Positions 24,111-34,289 of a stretch of 64,000 bases of DNA are shown here, in pieces. The notes under the pieces were generated by a model, which searched no databases, was not told where the DNA came from, and was given only the letters and a program-made list of their open reading frames with translations. The stretch is taken from NCBI RefSeq assembly GCF_030463565.1, contig NC_134676.1:250501-314500 (forward strand). The letters are read 5' to 3'. Source of the DNA: Pelecanus crispus (Eukaryota; Chordata; Aves; Pelecaniformes; Pelecanidae). The first letter of the stretch is position 1. Every line of letters begins with the position of its first letter. A program made the translations under genes and the position numbers.

Positions 24111-25285
24111 AGCATCTTCAAAGCTAAGCGCAGGCTGAAAATCACTCTAGATGTTACTGTGTTTGTCACTTAAACCAGCTGGGACAAAAGACAGCTGGTG
24201 CCTCAGAGGAACTGGCAAGCTCTAGCATAAAAAGTGATAAAGTGACGGAAAGAGAAAAGCAGGAAAAATATTGATGCAGGAAGGAGTATGTTGGAGGCAG
24301 GAGACATGATGCCGTTGCCTGGTTAGTACTTTGCCGACTCCGTGCCCTCCACCAAGCCAAGTACAAAGTAAGGTGTGGGATCTGGCTCTCTGCCTTACCT
24401 CCAAAAGCGTTTTGTAGGTCTCCCGTGAAGCCATGCCCCGCTCTCCAGCCTCCCAGCCACCCGCGCGCCGTGGAGGACAGGGTCGCAGAATCGGGTCTTC
24501 TCACAGGGTCTGCCCTATACCAACATCTCGGAGAACTTCCTCAGAAATATTTCAGCCTCCCCAGACTTGTGAAGGCTGAAAGGCTGAGCCCAGCTCCTTC
24601 AGGTGTCTCCAGAGTTCATCCTCCCCAAAAGCCCGCAAGCACTTTTCCTTAGTCTGCAACCCTGGCTTTGAAGGCAGCCAGATGCAGGGCAAATATCCCG
24701 ACAGGGCAGCACAGCACCGGCTTTTACGCCCAATGCTTCTTACCCTCTGCATCTGACACAGAACGGTGCCACGGCATCCTCCTGCATGTCACCTTTTGAG
24801 AAGCCACCTGTGGAACCGATGCACTTAAAAAAACGCCCGGGACGGACGTAGGCTGGAGCCGCCAAGCGAGAGAAATCCGGAGCGGCTCCGGCAGCCCGCG
24901 GCACGGCGCAGGGCACCGAGCCGGCCACCCGCTGTCCGCTCGCCCAGGCCCCCCCCGGGGCTCCCGTCCCTCCCCAGCCCCTCCGTGGGGCCCCGCTCCC
25001 GGCAAGCGGCTCCCGCTCCCGCCCTGCCGGGCCGCGCCGTGCCGGGCCGCTCCCCCCGCGCCCGGCGCACCGGCAGCCGCCCGTCCCACGGCTATTTCCG
25101 ACGGCGCTCGGCCCGGGCAGCGCGGCCCCGGCCCCGGGGCTCCGGTCGCGGGGCTCGGCGGGGCCACCGGCTCGGCCCAGCCCCCGGCAGCAGCTCGGGG
25201 GGCCGGCCCCGCCTGGAGGGACCCGCATGGCCTCGCCCGCCGCCGTCTGGGGCCGGGGCCGGCGGGGCGGGGCGGCCGGCGGAGC

Positions 25286-25304
25286 GGGGGGGGGGGGGGG
25301 GGGG
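25286..25304. repeat. Run of 19 G residues upstream of RAX
   Basis: An uninterrupted poly(G)19 lies 225 bases before the RAX ATG, flanked by GGGGC-rich DNA. It can form G-quadruplexes on the + strand and is a likely point of length error in sequencing. Confidence 0.9.
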
Positions 25305-25528
25305 CGGGCAGCGGGCGCTGCCGGCGGGGCCCCGGGGATGCCCTGCCCTCCCCTGCCGTGCCAGAGCGGCGCGGGGGCCTCGCCTTCCCCTTCGCCCACC
25401 GCCCCCGGCACTCCTCCCCCGCCCCAAGGAGGCCAGCCCCGCCGAAGGCGCCGTGCCAGAGCTGCCCGCGCCGCCCCGGGGCCGGGCGGGACCGCAGCGC
25501 CGCGCCGGGGCCCCGGTCCGGCCGCCCC

Positions 25529-25805
25529 ATGCACCCGCCCGGCGCCCTGCTCGCCATGGCCGAGGGCGCCTTCTCGCTGTCCGCCCAGGCGGCGCGGAGC
25601 CCCGGGGGGAACCCGTCGAGGCTGCACAGCATCGAGGCCATCCTGGGGTTCACCAAGGAGGACGGCCTGCTGGGCCCCTTCCCGCCCGACGGCAGCGCCG
25701 GCAGCGCCAAGGAGGCGGACAGGCGGGGGCCCCGGCACTGCCTCCCCAAGATGCCCGGGGAGCCGCCGCCGGCCGAGCCCCAGGGCCGCGCCGAGCGCTT
25801 CCGAG
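25529..25805 (+). CDS. RAX: RAX exon 1 (coding part)
   Basis: Codes residues 1-92 plus one base, with the octapeptide. Donor GAG|GTGAGC at 25806. There is no in-frame ATG upstream that resembles the family; the open frame reaches back to 25358 only through a GTG. Confidence 0.95.
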
Positions 25806-27267
25806 GTGAGCGCGGCGGGCGGGCGGCGGCCGGGTGCCGGGCGGGCGGGCGGGCGGGCGCTTCTGCCCCGCGGGGCGCTCGCCCTCCCGGTCAGCCGCCT
25901 GCCTTCCCCTCCCCAGAGCCGTACTGCCCCGGCAGCGCCAGCCCCGAGCTGCCCGCCGGCAGCGGCGGCGAGGGGAAGCCGTCGGAGGAGGAGCAGCCCA
26001 AGAAGAAGCACCGGCGGAACCGCACCACCTTCACCACCTACCAGCTCCACGAGCTGGAGCGCGCCTTCGAGAAGTCCCACTACCCCGACGTGTACAGCCG
26101 CGAGGAGCTGGCCATGAAGGTCAACCTCCCCGAGGTCCGCGTACAGGTAACGCCCGCCCCGCCGGCGCCGGGACCCCCGCTCCGCCCGGCACGGCTCGGC
26201 CCGGCCCGACGCAGCCCCGTCTTGCCGGCGCCGGGAGCCCCCGGACGGCCCCGCTGCCCCGGCCCGCGGGCCCGTGAGGCCAGCGCGGCGGCGGCCCCGG
26301 TAGCCCCGGCCGGCGAGCGGCCCCGCGGGGCAGCGCTGGAGCGCCGTCCGCACGGCCCCGACGCGGCGGCCCCGGCCCGGCCCGGCCGGACACCGCGGGG
26401 CCCGCGGCCGCGTTCCGTCCGGCAGCCGCGGGGTCGGGCCGCGGCTCGGCCCCTCCGCCCGGCCCGGCCGCTGGCCACGGCGCCAGCGCCGCTGCCCGGT
26501 GAGTGGCGCGTCCCGGCCCGGGGAGGCCGAAGCGGCGGCGGCGGCCGGGCCGGCTCCAACGCGGGGCTCTCGCTGCGCTGCTTCCCCCGTGGCTCTGCTC
26601 CCCGCCGAGCGAGGGGCTGCGGGGCTGCCGAGCCGGCGGGGGAAGCGCGGCTGAAGGCGCTCCCGCCCGGGCCCCGCACGGCACGCCGCCGGCTGCTCTG
26701 TCGTTTTTCACCGGCTCCGTTTCATGTGCACCGCTGCAGCCCGGGGAGAGCCCCTGCCCTCCGCGGGGGCAGCGGCGCTGCCGTGCTGCCCGGCTGACGC
26801 GGCTGTGCTTGCAGGTGTGGTTTCAGAACAGACGGGCCAAGTGGCGGCGGCAGGAGAAGCTGGAGGTGACCTCTATGAAGCTGCAGGACTCACCCATCCT
26901 CTCCTTCAACCGCTCACCGCAGGCGACACCCATGGGTCCTCTCAGCAGCAACCTCCCCCTGGAGACGTGGCTCAGCCCGCCTGTGCCCAGCAGCACGGCC
27001 CTGCAGACCCTGCCCGGCTTCGTGGCCTCGCCGCAGAGCCTGCCCGGCAGCTACACGCCACCCCCCTTCCTGAACTCTCCGGCAGTGACCCATGCGCTGC
27101 AGCCCCTGGGGGCCATGGGGCCACCGCCGCCTTACCAGTGCGGGGCCACCTTTGTGGACAAGTTCCCCTTGGAGGAGGCAGACCCGCGCAACACCAGCAT
27201 TGCCGCCTTGCGGATGAAGGCCAAGGAGCACATCCAGTCCATCGGCAAACCCTGGCAGACAATCTGA
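25529..27267 (+). CDS. RAX: Retinal homeobox protein Rax, complete in three exons, 319 aa
   Basis: RAX is a paired-like homeodomain transcription factor that specifies the eye field, hypothalamus and pituitary and keeps retinal progenitors proliferating; it binds TAAT-type sites in the nucleus. Exons are 25529-25805, 25917-26146 and 26815-27267. The octapeptide HSIEAILGF is at residues 33-41. The homeodomain is at 124-183 ([10 protein letters not shown] ... [13 protein letters not shown]), with Gln at homeodomain position 50 (residue 173) and Asn at 51 (residue 174). The OAR/paired-tail motif [16 protein letters not shown] is near 295-310, and the C-terminus is GKPWQTI. Intron 2 splits the homeodomain between positions 46 and 47, as is usual in paired-class genes. 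The ATG is chosen by match to MHxPG...MA; Met10 has a better Kozak context (GCCATGG). Human RAX is slightly longer (346 aa). The alternative paralogue RAX2 lacks this octapeptide arrangement, and synteny supports RAX. Confidence 0.97.
25917..26146 (+). CDS. RAX: RAX exon 2 (first three quarters of the homeodomain)
   Basis: Codes residues 93-169, from E-P-Y-C-P through the basic KKKHRRNR arm to VRVQ. Acceptor CCTCCCCAG|AG and donor CAG|GTAACG. Confidence 0.95.
26815..27267 (+). CDS. RAX: RAX exon 3 (recognition helix, proline-rich region, OAR tail)
   Basis: Codes residues 170-319 from [10 protein letters not shown] to the TGA at 27265-27267. The acceptor is GTGCTTGCAG|GT. A proline-rich transactivation region fills residues 200-285. 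Confidence 0.95.
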   Translation: MWFQNRRAKWRRQEKLEVTSMKLQDSPILSFNRSPQATPMGPLSSNLPLETWLSPPVPSSTALQTLPGFVASPQSLPGSYTPPPFLNSPAVTHALQPLGAMGPPPPYQCGATFVDKFPLEEADPRNTSIAALRMKAKEHIQSIGKPWQTI

Positions 27268-27544
27268 ACTCCCTCTTCAGCACCTGGGAGAAACCCACGG
27301 GCAAGGCTGGTCCTGGGACGACCAAGGGACGCCCTTGCCCTGCTCTGGCTCCCCTGGACAGCCAGGCAAGGGAGGGCTGTCCCTTCCACCAGCCTTTCCC
27401 CCACGCCCTGACTTGCTTTGTATTTTGTGGTCCTTTTAATTCCCTTTTCCACAAGCCCTGCAGAGTTAGGGGCCTGATCGTAGCTTAGGGGAAAAAAAAA
27501 AAAATCTCTCTTGCTCTCCCTCCTTGGCTGGACGCTTTAGTTAC

Positions 27545-27550
27545 AATAAA
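27545..27550 (+). terminator. RAX: RAX poly(A) signal AATAAA
   Basis: Canonical hexamer in TTACAATAAAAGC, 278 bases after the RAX stop codon; it is the first AATAAA downstream. Confidence 0.7.
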
Positions 27551-28179
27551 AGCTGCAGTAGGGCGAAGAGCCCGTGTAAGGTGGCTGGGAACCGAGGCCT
27601 GCGTTACCTGGGGAGGGTTTTCTGGTTTTGCACCATTAAATGGCACAACCCGCACGAAGGCTGTGCCTCCTGTTTCTGCACGCGAGTGGGCTGCTCAGGC
27701 CGGACCCTCCCCTGCCTGTGATGTGCAGAGGGGTGGGCCTGGCTGTGGGCCTTCCTCCCTCCTGCTCCAGTGGGGTCCAGGTTTGGACCCTGCCCAAACG
27801 GGCTGTGAGCATGGGGGGCTGCAGCCCCACGGTGGGAAGTGCACCCAGCCAGGGGCTCTCCCCTGGGCCAGGGCCCTGGCAGCCCGTGGGCCGGGGGCAG
27901 CCCTGGGCTCAGATGGGCTTTGCCCACCCCTGCCCCAGTGGGCTGGGGTCGGTGCCCATCCCCTGGGCCTTGTTGCCTCCTCAGAGAAGGGGATCGGCAG
28001 CTGCCCGTGGGGGGAGACGGGCGGTAGCTGACAGGGCACTGGGTGCTGGAGCTGTCGGCGGGGTCCGCTGGGTGTGTCCTGCGGGATGCGGCTGCCCAGT
28101 GCAGTCCCCGGAGGCTGGCACGGTGCTGGGCTGTGCTTGCTCCCCCGCCCACCAGTGCCCATCACCAAGCCGCCGAAAC

Positions 28180-28560
28180 TAAAACTGCGGCATCTTTATT
28201 TTCTATTATCTCCGTTACTGCCTGTAATGGGGCTGAGAAGCTGTAATGAAACACCCCTTCTCCTCCACTGGGCACGGGGTGCTCTACACACTCTGGAGGT
28301 TGTGGCAATTAACGTTTCTCATTAGGGAAGAGAGAAGGATGCACAAGCGCCCTCATTGTGTCCTGGGGATGATTCAGTGCGGACTGGGAGACCTCTCCTT
28401 TCACCAATTCCCACTCGTCGTGGCCAGACAAAGGCTGGCGTCTAATTATATTTTCACAATCTGTGCGTATCTTTTAAGAGTCCTGTCAGAAACAAGTATG
28501 TCAGCTTTGTTCAGCTTCACTTCAGAGAGCTTTTTAACCTTAGACAGCAGTTTCTAAACA
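28180..28560. promoter_or_regulatory. Candidate conserved element downstream of RAX (A)
   Basis: Right after a GC-rich block, composition drops and homeodomain-type cores cluster: GTTACTGCCTGTAATGG, GGCAATTAACG, TCTCATTAGG and GCGTCTAATTATATTTTC. The pattern suggests an enhancer of a neighbouring developmental gene such as RAX, but conservation cannot be checked here. Confidence 0.25.
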
Positions 28561-29984
28561 TCCCTTCACAGCCTTCTCCACAGCAGCTCCCATCTATTGT
28601 CTGGAGAGCTTCTTTTACAGATAATAATAGGAATCCCTCTATTTTGAAACGCCTTTTCCTCTCTCCCCAGCCTCCCCACAGGTCCAACCTGCCTCTCTGG
28701 GCCGGAACACACGCTGTGCCCAGGCCCCCGGGGCTTCCCTTCCCTGCGCTGTGCTGGCCCAGGGGCTGCAGGGAGGTTCCTGCTGAATTCGGGGGGGATG
28801 TAGCCCTGCTTGGGCCAGACCCTCCTGTTGGGCTCTGGACCTGTCAGTGCCACTGCGTGTGTGCCTGTAGTGGTGCCCAGCCTGCCCAGCACACGGATCT
28901 TTGCTTCCTTGGCAAAGAAAGTGCCATGCTGTCAGGGAAAGACAGTGCTGTCGCTGTCGGGACCAGGGAAGTAACTTTCTAACTTCTAGTAAGGAGACCC
29001 GAGTAAACTTCTGGGAGGAAGGGAGGAGAACAAAACCTGTTATCGCTTCTGTTTTTAGGTTTTATTCCAGCACTCCTTTCACAGGTGAGCTTTGCCTCAC
29101 CAAGGATGCTGGGCTCGCAAGAAGGCACATCTCTGGTGGCTACAAGGGAAGGATGTCTCTTGGTGTGCTTGCACGCCCTGGGCTGCCTCAGTAGCGGACA
29201 CACACGCTCACAAATGATCGCACAGGCTCTGCACACTCTTCCTCCTCGGGGGTAGAACAATCCCACTTGCCATTACTTGGCGGCAGCCCAGCTGCGGCTC
29301 TGATGCTGAAAACCCTCCTGCTTGTGAGCACATTTAACTGTAGCCCAAAAGCTCTTACCTGTGCTTATTGCTCATGATTAACAAGCAGCTCCCGAAGATT
29401 TGAGTGGTGCTTTTCCACATTTTGACGCTACTACCCTCCCTCCCTGTTGCCTCCTGTTATTCTGCATCCTGTAAAGCCATTGGAAAGACACCCCCACCCC
29501 CACCCCCCCCCGGACTTTTTGATCAGTGCTGGTTACTTGAGATAGTCGAAGACTAACAGTAGATAACACCACAGTGACAGGACAGCAGAAATAGCAGCTG
29601 AAGACACCTGCTCACTTTTCTTAAGCTCCTGATCTGACACTTGCAAACAAAAAAATGCAAGATTATGTCAACCTATGGTGATTGTTCTTTTATTGACGTA
29701 TTAAGCAGGTCTTTTGTTATATGTTGTACATGTGAACCCTATAATGGATAAACTGTGTGCAGTCATGTCCTTCAAGGAAAGCTATGAGTTTATTGCTAAA
29801 AATAAATATTTTAACCAGCTAAACATAAGTGGACACAGACAGGTAAATATTTTTCAAACAAAGGGACAGAGGCACATGCAAACTCATACCTTTCTTGTAC
29901 CCTGTCTAGTTTTCTGTGTTCCTACTCTTCCTTTCCAATTGTCCCATTCCATTTTAAAAGCTCATTTGTTCATTTTGTTGTAAA

Positions 29985-30130
29985 TATCTTCTCCTTCTTA
30001 ATTGGGTGCTGAGTCTAATAATCCTGCCTCGGCTTGTTAACTGTACAATAGCAGTCAGAGTTAATGACCCATTAGTGATTAATTCCTTAAACAGCATCTA
30101 ATTGCTCACTGTAAAACCTTTTCTTAAAAC
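29985..30130. promoter_or_regulatory. Candidate RAX enhancer with OTX- and SOX-type motifs (B)
   Basis: An OTX/bicoid-type site TAATCC (30019-30024) is followed 20 bases later by a SOX-type site ACAATAG (30045-30051), then by several ATTA cores (GAGTTAATGACC, CATTAGTGATTAATTCC, ATCTAATTGCTC) before 30110. Otx2 and Sox2 are known direct activators of Rax in frog and mouse. The site is 2.7 kb 3' of the RAX stop codon. The regulatory role is inferred. Confidence 0.35.
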
Positions 30131-30929
30131 TGGATTAAATCATCTAGATCCTTAACCACTTCTTTACTCTAACTTTGCTAAGGCTATTAGCTTGGCCTTT
30201 TCCGAGTGATCTATTTCTTCTTTTACTTAAACTGTATTAGCAAGATAGTATTTTTAGTGTCTATATTTGACTTATTTGCAACACCTGAATTTCTAAGGAA
30301 GAATAATACCAATAAAAGACTGCCAGTGAAAATATTAAGAAATTTACTCCTTTGCAATGAGACAGTTGCAGATGGTGAATGTTGTTATGCTAACTATGGC
30401 ATACCACCTTTTGGGAGAGATGGAATTGTAGGACAGGGTTTGTCAGCGGTCATGGCTACTTATGGAAATGTGTAGGCTTTGGCAGGTGAAGCTGTACATA
30501 CTTCTTAGAGTCTTCCCAAGAGTAACTTGGTCTTCACTCAGTGTCCTGAATATGGGGCAGTCAGCAAGGGCTGCCCCAAGAGACTTTTGGGAGGGATTGC
30601 TACATGGAGATGAATATTTGCTACCCTTGCACGGGCACAGGTCCCTGCTGCTGGGGGTACCGCACCTCCCTTCTCAACACAGGGCAAATGACGAGCGAGG
30701 AGGGGCAAATGTTGCTGGGAATGGGAGGCAAGACAAGTTGTGTCTGCTGCCCATCAAACTGGACTCTCCCACAGTCAAACAGGCCTTGGGGAGGGCAGCC
30801 AGTGTCAGAAGCTGAGGAGCTTTTTCCCCTTTCCTTCCCTGTTGTATTTCACTGGGTGAACAGGCTGAACTAGGACGCTAGCTGTGTTTGGAAAGCCTAG
30901 TTCATTCCCAGGTAAATCCCACATGACCA

Positions 30930-31170
30930 GTCTGAGTGTCTTATTTTTTAATCAGGGAGTGGAGGGATGGATATTATAAATTTCTTTATATTATGCCGAC
31001 CATTAAATTGTCCGCTTTGCATTTGCTTCAAAGTTCTGGAAAAGTAAAATCAAATCACCATCTCTGCATCTGCTTCCTCTGTAGCAATGTCTCCACTGGC
31101 AAATGAGGTTAATCCTGGGTGATTTCTCATTAAGGTGTGAAACGCAGAGAAGTAGACTGTTTTTCATGAG
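30930..31170. promoter_or_regulatory. Candidate element with SOX/POU and OTX motifs (C)
   Basis: An ATTGT core (31007-31011) and a POU-type TTTGCAT (31016-31022) lie within 16 bases, and a TAATCC OTX-type site is at 31110-31115. The surrounding DNA is AT-rich and free of recognised repeats. Confidence 0.25.
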
Positions 31171-32904
31171 AAGTTTTTCTATTAGACCTAGCTCTCTTTG
31201 CCCAGCCCAGAAATCCCAGCCTTAACACACAGAAGTGTTGTGTAAAGTTTTGCACAGGTCGGTAGCATGAGCTATGCAGGAGTGAAGACGATTACTATAA
31301 ATAGCTTTGAAGATCTCTGAATTAATAAGTATGAGGAAAATGCCCTCATGAATCTCGATCTCAATGGCACCATTTCTCAGCAGAAAGTGTATTCTAATCT
31401 CTCTTCCTTCCCACCCCAGTTCAAAATCCTCTCAGTATTCAAGAAAACTAGCAAAGACACCCGACCTATTTAAGCCAAGGAGAGTTTTGACATGGAGTTC
31501 AGCTCAGTTGCTTTCCAGTGGAGAAGGACTGTCTCTCTGTCCAGGACTGGCCCTCAGTCCCTGCCGGATGGGGTCAGGAGAAGCGGCCACATAGGTTAGT
31601 ACCCGAGAACACCCCCAGCTGCCATCCCCTCTGGAGCAGCGGGCCGGCCGTTGTGTTTGCTGCGCAGCGGCAACGGGTCACAGCCCCTGTGAGATGAGGA
31701 CACGCAGAGCTCAGGCACGGTTTAAATTTCTGTCATGAGCTGTTGGGGTTGGGGGCAATACTGTTCCCTTCCTCTGTCGAGGTCATGTTGATGTCTGCAG
31801 GCGAGATGGACAGCTGAAGGATCTTCTTTCCAGCTGCTGCAGCTACATCTGACAGGGATTTCAAGTAGGAACATTGACTTAGTTACTACTGAAAAATCTC
31901 AAGTATCTGTTCAAAGCTCCTGGCTACATCTTTCTTCAGTTTGGTCTATCAAGGCATACTATGAAGTCCAACTCCGACAGACATTAATTCACAGGGTTTC
32001 CCTTCAGCTACAGTGTTTTTTGGGCTGGACACTCCGGTTCTTTCTTCTATGCAGTCAGCATCTTCCTGTGTCACTGATGCCATGGGTTATAAACCTTGGG
32101 ACTTTATCAACTTCCTTCAGTAGCTTGTCAACCACAGAGTACCCATTTACAAAATCCTGTCATAGAAGAAAATGGTGGAATAAAACAAACAAAAGAGAGC
32201 AGAACAAAAAGCTGGTTAGACCAGGACGCTGGTCACTCTGACAACATTACCAGTTTTTCTGGTAGAATTAATATTGTGTCTCCTCTCTCTGAGCATCTCT
32301 CTGTTCTGCCAATGCATTATGTGAAAATTAGCTGACATTTGTCAGTCATCCCTCTGTCATATGACATTTCTGCCCCACTAAGAACTGTGAAATCAGCTCT
32401 GAAATGCTGGGTTCTGTGTAGAAAAGCAGTTAAAGTCAGCTAGGCAAGACATTCAGGAGACAGTTTAAATGGAAGCAGCAGAAACTTGGATGGAGGCGAG
32501 AAGAGGTAAAACTGAAGAAGAGCATGGTGTTCCAGCTGCTGACCAGTGCGGGGAGGTCAGATGTCCTCTCCCTCCTTTGACTCCATCTCAGTGAAGAGGC
32601 AGGGCCAGGGAGTAAGAGACAGGCCTCTGGGCAAATCTGGAATGTCAACGAGGGGATGCTAGTTTTAAGCAATGCTTTTAAACAAAGGGCTCCTCAGGAA
32701 GACTGGCTCGCCAGCAGCATGTTCTTGCTCAAATGACTCTGCTGGCTGTAGCGTGACTCAAAACCAGGACAGCTTGTACAGCACGCAAACCTGCAGTTGT
32801 TCATGGCTTCATAGTCTATGCTGAACTGGTCATAAACATGCTGCTTCCCCATCCCTTCCCCCTAACATCCTAACAAACACCCCTCCAGTTTATTTGATGC
32901 TGCC

Positions 32905-32990
32905 TCTGGGGGATAGGGGAGTCCCATTTTACATGCAGAGAAACTGAGGCACGGAGAAACATGACTCACCCCAGCTTAGACAGGGATGGC
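32905..32990 (-). mobile_element. Ancient MIR SINE fragment
   Basis: The + strand reads CCCATTTTACATGCAGAGAA then ACTGAGGCACGGAGAAA. This is the reverse complement of the conserved MIR core/3' region ('tgcctcagtttcctcatctgtaaaatggg'). It is a short, diverged relic shared across amniotes. Confidence 0.6.
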
Positions 32991-34289
32991 ATGACTGAGT
33001 TACCTCATGCCTCTAGTGCCATTTGAGACCGCTTCGGGTACCGTGAGCCGTCCACACATGCCTGGCACATACGACACAGGCTCTGCGAGTGACCCTGTAC
33101 TCTTCCAGTTCCATAGCTGGAGGCCAAGGGTGCTAACGGCAGCAGATGCCTGTGCTTAGCATCCCACTTGGAGTCTGTACAAAGATCTCTTGAGCCTTCA
33201 GATAGTGCTTTGGCTTCTGGGTCAGGCTGCTTCTCTTTCATTTCTTGGCTAACACATGCACATATTCACTCCAGACTTTGGCCGCACGAAGACTAAAGCC
33301 AGCTTCCCAAGCACCTTTTTGTGGTGCCCCTCTTATTTTGCTCATCTCCTCCTTCCACTCTGCCTTCATCATTTCCAAGGTTGGGCAGGGGAAGGTTGAT
33401 TCAAATGTGTGAGCAAAGCTTTCCAGGGATGGCCTAGTATCCCTGAGGGTATGTGGTGCTGGCTGAGCTGCTGCACGCTTTGTGTGATGGGGGTAATCTG
33501 TACCTCGCCTGCCCTCCCCTCTGCCCCAGAAAGAGCTGTCTCCTACTTCTCCTGCTCTTCTACGGGTTGCTCCTACCTGTTGTCTTTCTGAGCAGCTTTC
33601 CTTCTGGGTGTCCTAGCAAAGCACTTAGGTATAGCTGTCCCAATCCGGCCTTGCATTGGGCCAAAATCAAACCACTTGATGGCGGAACCCAGACTGCACG
33701 TGAGCTTTCTCACATTGCCTTTTCCCCAGATCCTTCCTCCAGGAGGGAAAAGGGCCTTGGAGGGAGGGAAGGAAAGACTGGCACACCACGTGAGCAGGGG
33801 GATTTTCCTGAAGTGCTAATCCTAACTCCTGGCAAGACTTTGCATTGTCTTTGGGCAAGGTGGCAAACAGGGACAAAAAGAGAAAGGCAAAACTGAAAAG
33901 GATAAGCATTTTTAAGTTATAAAAATCCCGTGACAGCAATTAAATACACTGGGTATTCCCTTTGGCTAGCGTAGGTTGGGATGTCCGCTGAGATAAACAG
34001 GGTTTACCCTGGATCTCGGAATATCCAAGACGAAGCGTGCAGGTAATCACCAGTAGTCTAATGGACTTTATACCCAATTGGCACTGCAGTGCCTTTCCCC
34101 CCCAGTTTTGTCCGAGAAGACCTGCAGGGTTGAACGAGAGGGCTACAGACTATACATTTGGACATTCATTAGTCCTCACCTCAGTTTACTACTGCTCTGG
34201 GAATAAGCCAGCACGGAACTGCCACAAAAGGAAATGAGAAGTGGAATTCGAATTGCGTAACCGGGCACAGAGCAGAGATTAAAGTGAGA

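Larger units (their letters stand above)
15816..24829. other. CPLX4-RAX intergenic region
   Basis: No gene is recognised in these 9 kb. The region contains a pyrimidine tract (16919-17241), GC-richer blocks at 17.3-18.2, 18.9-19.5 and 20.3-21.0 kb with accidental open frames, a TG/CA repeat (21164-21339), a candidate conserved element (22480-22740) and a possible old repeat (23990-24110). The last few kilobases should include distal RAX control DNA. Confidence 0.6.
24830..27260. promoter_or_regulatory. RAX: CpG island covering the RAX promoter and gene body
   Basis: Composition changes sharply near 24830 from AT-balanced to very GC- and CpG-rich and stays so to the RAX stop codon. It covers the presumed promoter, 5'UTR, all three exons and both introns. 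This is typical of developmental homeobox genes under Polycomb control. No TATA box is seen near the start codon, and the transcription start cannot be fixed from sequence. Confidence 0.85.
27570..34260. other. RAX-GRP intergenic region, left part
   Basis: No gene recognised. GC-rich DNA at 27.6-28.15 kb with overlapping accidental frames gives way to AT-rich DNA. It contains three candidate regulatory stretches (28180-28560, 29985-30130, 30930-31170) and an old MIR fragment (32905-32990). A C-run lies at about 29491-29512. The remainder shows nothing I can name. Confidence 0.6.

Noticed and set aside
24740-26353. A 537-codon - strand open frame antisense to RAX
   Set aside because: It is the shadow of GC-rich RAX exons and CpG island, with low-complexity Gly/Ala/Arg/Pro composition.
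25358-26797. Treating the 479-codon + strand frame as a single-exon RAX protein
   Set aside because: The homeodomain would be cut at position 46. GT-AG borders and continuation in exon 3 show a spliced gene.
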